From Liolophura sinensis (Eukaryota > Mollusca > Polyplacophora > Chitonida > Chitonidae), in NCBI RefSeq assembly GCF_032854445.1, contig NC_088296.1, positions 13,926,706-13,990,705 of the forward strand: a stretch of 64,000 nucleotides of DNA, in the 5' to 3' direction. Position numbers and translations under genes: made by a program. Each line of letters opens with the position of its first letter. Position 1 is the first letter of the stretch. A model generated the notes under the pieces. It made no database searches. It saw nothing but the letters and a program-made list of their open reading frames with translations, and was not told where the DNA came from. Shown in pieces: positions 55,778 to 64,000 of the stretch.

Positions 55778-57681
55778 GTAAGTTTGTGTTAAGTTTTGTT
55801 GGGGTGGGGCCAAGGGATGAAGGGCGGTAACGGCTTCTTTTACTGTGGTGGGGCAGTGTTCACCTTGTGTACCCATCAGGTCAACAGTGTATCAATTCAA
55901 CCTCTTGGCCTGTGACAGAGTCTATTCCCTGGTGGAATTTTCATCTGCCAAATTGCATGTTCTGAAATATCTGGAAAATTTGTAATATATAAGTAGAGTG
56001 ATCTTCCCCATAATTATCACTTATTGCAGTTTTAATATCTTAAAACTTTGAATTTTTTTTTTTATTTTTGAGATTGTCTTATTTGTATATCTGGCAGATT
56101 TGACAAAATACTATTTACATACTACACATGACGTGAAATATGATTTCTTCAACATTTTTCGAAATATTTCTTTAAATCTCTCTTTTAACACATTTGAAGA
56201 AAAATGCCATAAAAAAAAAACACATGTGACTGTGAACATTTTTATTGCGATTGAATACACCAAAACTTTGGAGTGGTGTCAAGGAAAGGGATGAAAGGAC
56301 GAAGCATTACCCCACTGCAGAGAATTTAAACCTGTAACTTTGTACATCTGGTGTATATAGGCTAAAAGGCTGATATAGAACTTAATGTAACATTTTCACA
56401 CTTGTGTACACAGAATAAACACATCCCCTCAGTTTCTTTTGTTTTTTTTTTTTTTCAAGAGTTAGTTGTTTATTATTATCTGTCAGTTTTTGTTCACTTT
56501 GTAAATTTTGAATATTTAAATACACTGCACGGATCTTAATTTTTCCGTTTTCTTGTAGCTGTTTTGTTATTTACATTAGTGTCGGCACTGCTGATTGTTA
56601 CACACACAGGCTGAAATGACAAAGCACCTTAATAATTAGATATGTAGTAAATATTTTTTTTTTTTAAAAATCATGCATGTGAGCAATAAAGTGGTAAATT
56701 TGTTTGCTTTATAGACTAATGTCATTAATTACAATATACTATACATATTAGCTAACATATAGACGCCAGTACATATCTTCAAGTCCAGCTCATACTGGCT
56801 TCATCAACGGTAGAAACCTCTGGTAATTTTAACTGCATATGTACCAAATCATAACCATGCAGTAAACCTGATAGTGTATCAATTTATAGCACTTAAACCA
56901 TGTTAACTGTTTTTTTTTTTTTTTCCCACAACATATAATTTGCGTATGTCACACACTAAGAGAAAAGTTTTTAAATGAGACAAGCATTAAACAGCTGTTA
57001 AGTAGCAAATATATGCCTTCAGTATGCATATTAAATGTAGGTGCATGTGAAAGGCTTTAATTGTACTATGTTCTCATCTCTACATCATGCAATTAGAATG
57101 ACTTAAAAGAAGCCTTTATCTCATACAGTTTGTTGTCAAACTATATACTATTCTTTGTTTGGAAACCAGAGCTTTGTTTCTTTTTATTCACTCTTTGATG
57201 TCCACACATCATCTTCTGGGGTCTATTTCACACAGCATAATAATCAACGAGTAAAATTTTCAGTTTTCCATCATTTTTTTTTTCTCTTTTTTAAATAGTT
57301 TTTGAAGAATAAAGTTTGGATAATTTGTAATTGTCAACACACAGTATAAGTTTCATCATCTCCAGATCAGATATGAATATCAGGATCGTGTGAATGAAAA
57401 TACACATGTACAGTGTAAAACCATGTAGATTGTAACCACATATGATCAGAATTTGGAGGAAAAGAAAAACTATTGAAAATGCTTTTCCATTGCTTGTAAG
57501 GCACAAATGCTACTCCTGCTTTGTACCTCTTTTGAGGTTGTTTTGCGACAGAGTTACATTACAGGTAGTACTGATGATTTACATTTTACTTGTAATTGAT
57601 TTACATTTTACGTTTTACTTGTAATTGATTTACATTTTACTTTTTACCTGTAATTGATTTCACTTTTTACTTGTATATCAG
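55778..57681. other. Intron with no gene recognised
   Basis: AT-rich with several poly-T runs and one SINE scrap (AAGTCCAGCTCATACTGGCT at about 56780). Near 57570-57660 GTAATTGATTTACATTTTAC repeats three times. Confidence 0.55.
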
Positions 57682-57723
57682 ATCCAGAGCTTCACCTCAC
57701 TTCTAGTTTTAGAAGTACAGTAG
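57682..57723 (+). CDS. PPIP5K: Candidate PPIP5K cassette exon (42 nt), symmetric phase 1
   Basis: Between the acceptor TATATCAG and the donor GTAGAA lie 42 nt reading PELHLTSSFRSTV after a completed Asp codon, with one base left over. Skipping or including it keeps frame between exon 24 and exon 28. The composition (Ser/Thr-rich) fits the tail. I know of no homolog, so this is a moderate call. Confidence 0.5.
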   Translation: MQSFTSLLVLEVQ

Positions 57724-58276
57724 GTAGAAAAGTTATTAACTTCAAGAAGAAACAAAGTTTTCATTTTGGAACTCAGTATTTTGAAATCTTTAGTATGTTA
57801 TTTCTGGTATTTCTTAAAAAAAAGGACGGTAAGCTGATGGTGAACTACAGAACACCAAACTGAAGGCTGGTGCCACATTTGGTATTATTTTCTTTCACCA
57901 AAAAGCTTACTGTATAGATTGTCAAAATGATTTCTAAGGCACACAGAATTTTTTTTTTTTGAAACAGATCTGTCTCATTCTATTATACTAATCAATCATT
58001 TACTGTGGATTTTCTAGGAATAATACAAACACTTTGACGATAGTTTGGAAGTTTTAAAGATTCTGAATCTAGAAAAAATGGAAAAATTATATTTGACTTA
58101 AAATGTTAAAATTGCTCAACCCTTGACTGTATGATATCCCATTTGGCTTGGCCATTTGACTTTCTTCCAGTTTTTCTTTTTATACCTTCATTAATGTTTC
58201 TTTAACAGCCTATACTATTATTAAACAGCTTTGAGTGTTTCTGTCTAACATCTATGTTTTGATTGGCATATAACAG

Positions 58277-58503
58277 GTCGTCCGCGACTTTTATCTTTGC
58301 CACCTTCACCAAACAAACTGAAAGAGTTTCACTCGAACAGATGTCAGCGTTCGTCTTCGCTGCTTGAAGTGCCAACGTCGTGTTTGTATTCGGTTTTTCT
58401 TGGGTTCAACACAATTATCTCCCCTTGCAGTCACTGCCTGAAATGTTCCAGTGTGTGTTTGGAAATATCTGAGTTTCTTGTGCTTAAATGTACTCTAATG
58501 TAG
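58277..58503 (+). CDS. PPIP5K: Candidate PPIP5K tail exon or alternative last exon
   Basis: The acceptor ATAACAG is followed by two bases completing Gly, then RPRLLSLPPSPNKLKEFHSN and RCQRSSSLLEVPTS. The first 30 residues look like a basic, Ser/Pro-rich tail with RSSSLLE. The frame stays open to TAG at 58501-58503. No strong phase-1 donor was found. A weak one, GTGTGT at 58451, would match the downstream phase. The segment could therefore be a cassette exon or an alternative terminal exon that ends the protein before exon 28. AATAAA strings occur near 58780. Confidence 0.45.
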
Positions 58504-60170
58504 TTCTTGTGATTTTGACAAAATGTTTCTCTCTGAAAACTAACTTTATATATGCATTCAGCTGAAAGCATTTTGTTTCAACAAAAATTGATGATGTTGA
58601 ATTTGTGAAGTGTGGCATTCATTATTACTAACCTGGCTGGCCTAATATTTAGAGGAGAAATGACGAGCAACATTTGATTTTTGAAAAAGAATCGACAAGG
58701 TGCCAAGCTACTTAAATTTGTTTGTAGTGATGTAACAACTATCGATTGTTTTTCAAGAATCGTGCCGTATCATTTCAAATAAATAAATGGTTAATCACAA
58801 TTACAGTCAATTAATGCTGTTTTTTGCCAGCTGAGCGGCATTTTTTCTTGGCCAAGTTAAAAATAATACGTAGCGTGGTTGATCTTTCATGACAGTATTA
58901 CATGAAGTTTTAATGCAACAGCATTAGAACTTTTAGCAAATTGGAGTCCAGTCAATTGTACTGTATACAGGTTACTACATGCGCAGACACTGGGCGTATA
59001 AGATTATGAACAGTGACACTGACCATGGGGATGGGGAATCATTATTTTTGACCTGGTGCAGTAATGGAGCAGATCCCACCCTCAATGCATTGCTTAATAA
59101 TATGTGTGACCTCTGGCACAGATTTTTTTTTCACTGGCCATAATGTTACAAAGGTCGTCTATAACATGACGATAGAGTTTACACTCTTACATTGTATCCA
59201 TACACGCTCCAGAAGTGGTAGACAACAATTTCAGATAGCAAAGCAGTTAACTGAAACAACTAAAGTTGGTGCACTATCACAAGTAATGAGAAAATAGTTT
59301 GTATTTGTTTTGTGCTGTGACAGCCGCAAATTACTAACTGTGTTTTTGTTGTCACTCTGCCGTGACATACAGGTTCTGTATACGTTTGCATCGTAGTTGG
59401 TGCCTGATGACAGTTAGTCCCTGGCAAAGATTAGTGCAGTACTCAGTTTGGTGTCACAACAAACAAAGAAAGTTGTATGGTCTTCCCAGATAGCTCAGTG
59501 GGAATGTTTTAGAGCCATGTGTTTGTGCTGTACTTTACACCAAACGAAGGCACCACTGCTGAGACAATAGTGTCACATCACAGCAAACGTTCAAGAAAAC
59601 TCAAGTTAAATGTTTATGTTCAAACAATTTGGCCCAAAATTGCTTGTGTTGAACAAATATATCTGATAACAGTACACTCACCTTGTACCGGTCTTGTAGT
59701 GTGGAATGTATGCGAGTCACAGTCTCTTGAATGTCTGGCATGTTTTCATTGGATGTTTGATTTCTTGTGGTATCAAATTTAACACTGACTGTCTGTGAAC
59801 TGAACCAAAACACTCTCAATTTAGTCTACATCCAATACACATGTGTTACATATTGCAATGAAAATAGCATTTTTTTAAAAAACAAATTGGTTGATAATTT
59901 ATTGATTTTATTTCAGTGGCTATAAAAAGATCCTTTTTTATGAAGACACACGTAACACTCATTCATCACACATTCTGCATTTGAAAAGCAGGGTTCAGTG
60001 AAATGAATTGGCCATCCAGTTTGTGTCCAGCTTTGTGGGGGTGTGTCATGAACTATAGCTGTCCCTCTGTGCTTCCACATGCCCTGGTACCTGTAGTGCT
60101 TGGTTGGGTTATCTTCATTAGTGTTTTGAAATTAATTGAACTGTGAAGTGTGTGCATTGTAGTATCTTGA
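58504..60170. other. Intron or downstream flank of the candidate alternative last exon
   Basis: No coding similarity was seen. CAAATAAATAAATGG near 58775 offers AATAAA strings. AGATAGCTCAGTGGGAATG near 59487 resembles a tRNA box A region, but no box B follows at the right distance. Confidence 0.5.
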
Positions 60171-60174
60171 ATTC

Positions 60175-60500
60175 ACACAATGTTTCAAGATGTTCACATA
60201 AAAACCTGGCCCCAGTTGTTCAGTAATGATGTTCACATAAAAACCTGGTCCCAGTTGTTCAGTAATGATGTTCACATAAAAACCAGGTCCCAGTTGTTCG
60301 GTAATGTTGTTCACATAAAAATCTGGTCCCAGTTGTTCGGTAATGGTTTTCACATAAAAACCTGGTCCCAGTTGTTCAGTAATGATGTTCACATAATAAA
60401 GCTGGTCCCAGTTGTTCAGTAATGATGTTCACATAAAAAACTAGTGCCAGTTGCTCAGTAATGATATTCACATGAAAAAGTGGTCCCAGTTGTTCAGAAG
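60175..60500 (+). repeat. 39-bp minisatellite, about 8 copies
   Basis: The unit is GTTCAGTAATGATGTTCACA followed by TAAAAACCTGGTCCCAGTT. A period of 39 opens frames on both strands. Confidence 0.96.
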
Positions 60501-60964
60501 TGTATTAGCTATTAATTGTATTAACTCATATTTTATATCTAAAAATTTAGCCAATCTCCGCACCCAATGCAGTTGTCCAAAATCAAAGTTTAACATCAGC
60601 TGCAAATTTGGTTCATCTTCAGTGTACTGTTATGCAATTGTTTTAGGATTTTTCTTTTAGTCTGAAGGCTTGGCTTACAGTTTAATTTGGTATTAAGTCT
60701 TAAAACAATTTTGAACAACTGTGCTATGTATCCTGTAGGTAAACTCATAATCTGGTGGAGGTAAGCACATGTGTACACTTCTTCTGTTAGATGAACATCC
60801 AGGTACGTTCTACATGTAATAATATAATCTCACAAGCTTCCAAGACACAAAAATTAGTTTTTCGTATATCTAAATATTACGTTAAAATTAGTTATCTCAT
60901 TAACCATTAACATTGCTGCTGTTCAGAAATGTATATTTGTCTGGTTGTCTTTCACATTTTCTAG

Positions 60965-61093
60965 TGCCGATGGTGGAGCGTCATTATCTAACAGTACAGC
61001 TCCCTCTGGTGGACCCGAAGCAGAAGCATCGTCATTCATTTGCCAACATTTTCACAGTGCCAGACTTCATTGGTACAGGAGAGACATTTAGAG
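60965..61093 (+). CDS. PPIP5K: PPIP5K exon 28: VPMVERHYLTVQLPLVDPKQ tail segment
   Basis: The acceptor TTTTCTAG is followed by two bases completing Val, then PMVERHYLTVQLPLVDPKQK, HRHSFANIFTVPDFIGTGET and FR, with one base left at donor GTAAGA. Length is 129 nt, symmetric phase 1. The segment is well formed and less disordered-looking than its neighbours. It has no vertebrate match that I recall. The conserved C-terminal blocks of vertebrate PPIP5Ks (SSSAPNL, LETLHNALSL) were not found before 64000. Confidence 0.75.
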
Positions 61094-61283
61094 GTAAGAT
61101 CACATGCAGTTGGCATAGTATAGAGTCAACAAGACAAAAAAGGGACACAGAGTATGACGTGTAGTACATATATGTTTAGGTGAGAGAGACAGAAGTTTGC
61201 TCATCTCACTAAAAGTGAGATTTACTTGTAGTGGCCGTGGCTGAATTGTCACTGATAAAATCTGAAGTAAGACCTCCTTCATA

Positions 61284-61357
61284 GGGCCTGTCTTACAAAG
61301 TTGGTGCAACCTGCTGCCAAGCTTATTTACCATGGTGACATATCGTAAGATGGGCCC
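61284..61357. mobile_element. Possible short MITE with inverted ends
   Basis: GGGCCTGTCTTAC at the left pairs with GTAAGATGGGCCC at the right (11 of 13). The GGGCC-start and TTACAAAG interior recall the element at 46928-47057. Confidence 0.5.
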
Positions 61358-61639
61358 CCCAGAAATGTCCATTCAGTAACCCCTTCTTTGTTGGAGAAAC
61401 CAAACCATGAGGGATCAGTGAATGGTTTTTCAGTTGACAGGTGAGTGAATGAACTAACTTCAAATCTCAAATTGTATTTTAAACAAGAGCTTACATTTGA
61501 CTGAAACAGTGGCCGACAAGTTGAGAGTACATGTCTAGGTGTTACTTCACACTTAGTCAGTGGCAATTATCAGTTTATAGAACGTCAGAGTGGGAACGTC
61601 TGCCTTCAGTCAGATGGTTGTACATACACACTTGCAAAG

Positions 61640-62070
61640 TGTTGTTTCACGTAGACCAGTCTGAGAGAGACAGCAATGTTTCTGCTATAGACCTGATAGA
61701 CTAGTCCTGTGGACAGGCAGAAACTTTTGTGCTTTAGACATGATACATGTAGGTCAGTCAGAGACGGGAAAGTTTTTGTTATAGACCTGATAGGCTAGTC
61801 AGAGAAAGACAAAGTTCTGTGCTATGAACATTAGCTAGTTGGAGGAGAGTCAGAAGGTTTTGTGATATGCTAGGCAAAGACAAGGAGAATTTTATGCTGT
61901 AGACATGATGGGCTGGTCAGAGAGAGACAGAAAGTTTTGTGCTGTAGATCTGATAGGCCAGTAAGAGATGGACAAAGGTTTGTACTATAGACATAATAGG
62001 CTAGTTAGAGACAGGCAGAAAGTCTTTGTTATACGCACGATAAACCAGTCGGAGACAGAAAGTTTTGTGC
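61640..62070. repeat. Degenerate tandem repeat with AGACAGAAAGTTTTGTGCT
   Basis: Seven to eight diverged units of about 50-60 bp combine GATAGGCTAGTCAGAGA, GACAGAAAGTTTTGTGCT and ATAGACATGATA. Divergence is higher than in the other arrays, so it is older. Confidence 0.85.
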
Positions 62071-62544
62071 TTTAGCTAAACATGATACATCTATATAAAC
62101 TAGTTTGAGATAAATAGAAAGCTATTAATTTTTGCCTATAGATATATGATACAGTAGACTTACCAGAGGCAGAAAGTTTTGAGGCATAGGCCTGTGAGGG
62201 AGAAACAGTTGTAGAGCAAGGTGTGTAACATGCACATGTCTCCCTGTCCAGCAGGTACATGTAAAATACACGAAAATTCATGTCCTCTTACATGAAAGGC
62301 ATACCAATATACCCCTCTAGTCTCATCTGAACTACATGTAAACTGTTGTGGTAAGTGGATTATCACATCATCAAATCACGTGTAGGGATTATGCAGAAAG
62401 GAATCATGGATGTTCACTTCACACCTTTTTTTTTTTTTTGCCTTTGCTCAAACTGAAATTAGTTTATCAAGCTCTTGTATCCATGTACTTCTATGTATGG
62501 GTGGAACTGAGTATTTGTTTGATTGTGTTCAAGCAATCCTCAGG

Positions 62545-62825
62545 AAGGGGCATCCGTGGCTCAGTTGGTAAGCGTGCTAGTGCAACGGAATGACCCAGGA
62601 GTCTGTCACCAATGTGGTCGCTGTGAGTTCAAGTCAGTCTCATGCTGGCTTCCTCTCCGGCCGTACCTGGGAAGGTCTGCAGCAACCTGCAGATGGTTGT
62701 GGGTTCCCCCCCCCCCCCCCCCCTCCCCGGCTTTGCTGGGTTTCCACCCACCATAATGCTGGTCGCCGTTGTATAAGTGAAATATTCTTGAGTATAGCGT
62801 AAAACACCAATCAAATAAATACAAA
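62545..62825 (+). repeat. tRNA-derived SINE, full length reference copy, plus strand
   Basis: The head GGCATCCGTGGCTCAGTTGG/TAAGCGTGCTAG, box B-like GAGTTCAAGTC, the body GGAAGGTCTGCAGCAACCTG, CCACCATAATGCTGGTCGCC and the tail CACCAATCAAATAAATAC are all present. A run of about 17 C has grown inside the body at 62707. The head resembles a tRNA with GGCTCAGTTGG in the D-loop. Confidence 0.95.
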
Positions 62826-64000
62826 AATAAATTCTTAGGTATATTTTATGAAGGCCTAATATATAATGCTGAAGGAGTCTGTGCAGACATGTGGCTCAGA
62901 GAGAAAGCAATAGATTTAGGGCATTATGCAATTCTTCTGAGAGAATAAGTGGAAAAATCTATGTGAGCGAGCTGGAATATTAATATGTGAAATTTTGAAG
63001 GGAAATCCATGTTGACCATTGGTCATGCTAAGGTTTAGAATACAGCACTCTGTACAGCTTGGCTAACCAAGTCCAGAGGTGTACAAATTCAATGTGCTGG
63101 CATGCACCTGTAGAGCACAATAACATGTCATGAGAACAGAGGAGATCCCAAGATGGAGATTAATATGCATTGTACATGTACTTGTAGTTTATTCTTTGCC
63201 AGTGGAATGTGTTTATTCTGCTTGTTATAAAAATCAGTGTTTTAATGAAGCTTTGGACTGCCACATGCTGGGAAGATTAGAACATCTTCTGGTATTCGGG
63301 TGGAAAAGATTGTCTTTGCTATTATACTGTACAGAAATCAGTTGAAATAATTCCATTTCTAAAATTCTATACCTGCTGCCTAGCCGTGTGCATCTCTCAT
63401 GCTCATTGCCATACAAGTTCCTCACTGTGCTGAGAACGGTAAATTTACAGCCTACAGTATCATGCACAAGGTAGAATAAACAAAACAAGAAGAATAAAAG
63501 ACTTACAACCTGGCTATAAACGATATTATGTGCGGCTATGTATTTAAATGTACGTACTTTTACTTAACTGGCAGATTTGAGGCGTATATTGGAAAATTGT
63601 GGCTGTCGTCATTAACCATGTGTATGCGCTAAAATGGCTGTCGGCAACCAAACGCCCATTTCACAATGTTACTATGCTAATATGGTGGCAGAATTCATCA
63701 TCAGTTTCATTTAAACGTCCCCTGTCCTTTAACATACTCATAGTGGAGACATGGAACAAGTGGTGAACATGGACAAGTAGTGAACAAGGACAATTACTGA
63801 ACAAGGACGAGTACTAAAATCTCACTTTACTTACACATAGTGGAGACATGGAACAAGTAGTGAACAAGGACAGGTACTGAACAAGGACAAGTACTGAACA
63901 AGGACAAATACTGGAATCTCACTGAAAGTATTCATTGTGCGTGTACTATGGGTCATCTCCAGTAAACTGTGTGTAAGACCACCTTAAAATGTGCCATGTT
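62826..64000. other. Intron after exon 28, short tandem near the window end
   Basis: GTGGAGACATGGAACAAGTA and GTACTGAACAAGGACAA units repeat at about 63750-63910. No further PPIP5K exon was recognised, so the 3' end of the gene lies beyond 64000. Confidence 0.6.

Larger units (their letters stand above)
783..61093 (+). other. PPIP5K: PPIP5K gene, partial (5' and 3' ends outside the window)
   Basis: A single multi-exon gene spans almost the whole window. Its spliced translation follows animal PPIP5K (VIP1 family) from the start of the ATP-grasp kinase domain through the histidine-phosphatase-like domain and into the disordered tail. By family knowledge the kinase domain phosphorylates the 1-position of InsP6 or 5-InsP7 with ATP in the cytosol, and the phosphatase-like domain opposes this, so the enzyme sets inositol pyrophosphate levels. 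Exon order is collinear with the human proteins and codon phase agrees at nearly every junction. Exceptions are exons 5, 15 and 16, which contain small indels. No start codon, promoter, stop codon of the main form or polyA site was identified here. PPIP5K1 and PPIP5K2 are vertebrate paralogs, so only the unnumbered symbol is used. Confidence 0.96.

Noticed and set aside
59064-59297. 77-codon open frame
   Set aside because: No recognisable product, no splice sites in phase with the neighbouring exons and composition like the surrounding intron.
1-64000. A second protein-coding gene nested in the introns or on the minus strand
   Set aside because: Minus-strand open frames are antisense to repeats or SINEs, or are short and featureless. 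None shows a recognisable domain.

Overview
This is eukaryotic, intron-rich DNA from an animal, most likely a marine mollusc or another lophotrochozoan. The reasons are AT-rich introns with many TACATGTA-type runs, dense tRNA-derived SINEs of a kind I associate with molluscan genomes, very abundant minisatellites, and short phase-consistent exons with GT-AG borders. The species cannot be named from the sequence. No prokaryotic, viral or toxin gene was seen.

The whole window appears to lie inside one plus-strand gene: diphosphoinositol pentakisphosphate / inositol hexakisphosphate kinase (PPIP5K, the VIP1 family). I placed 26 exons between 783 and 61093 by matching translated segments to the family and requiring AG/GT borders and compatible codon phase. 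I also list one duplicated alternative exon (33321-33423) and one poorly bounded tail exon (58277 onward). Exons 1-7 (783-14929) encode the ATP-grasp kinase domain. Exons 8-20 (16770-46662) encode the histidine-phosphatase-like domain, including the RHGDRTP motif and the SESHIHS motif. Exons 21-28 (47518-61093) encode a low-complexity, acidic and Ser-rich tail. The true start codon lies upstream of the window and the C-terminus lies downstream.

The introns hold about 15 kb of tandem repeats (roughly a quarter of the window), about 20 copies or fragments of one tRNA-derived SINE, at least two other SINE-like families, three MITE-like inverted-repeat elements, a 290-bp fold-back element and a perfect 58-bp palindrome. 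The largest array is about 57 copies of a 70-bp unit (5264-9240).

The most unusual feature is that four minisatellites have grown out of exon-intron junctions of this gene. At exon 5 (10 x 73 bp), exon 6 (13 x 27 bp) and exon 19 (about 1.2 kb) the repeat unit contains the last bases of the exon plus its own 5' splice site. At the alternative exon 10b (about 2.2 kb, roughly 58-60 units) the unit carries the 3' splice site and exon start. A further partial exon copy follows exon 20. Every decoy site tested by reading the frame leads quickly to a stop codon, so site choice here would act as an on/off switch. Whether this is regulation or just tolerated repeat growth cannot be told from sequence.

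Three conserved exons (5, 15, 16) carry net frame-breaking indels, five events in all, while the others are intact. I read these mainly as residual long-read assembly errors.
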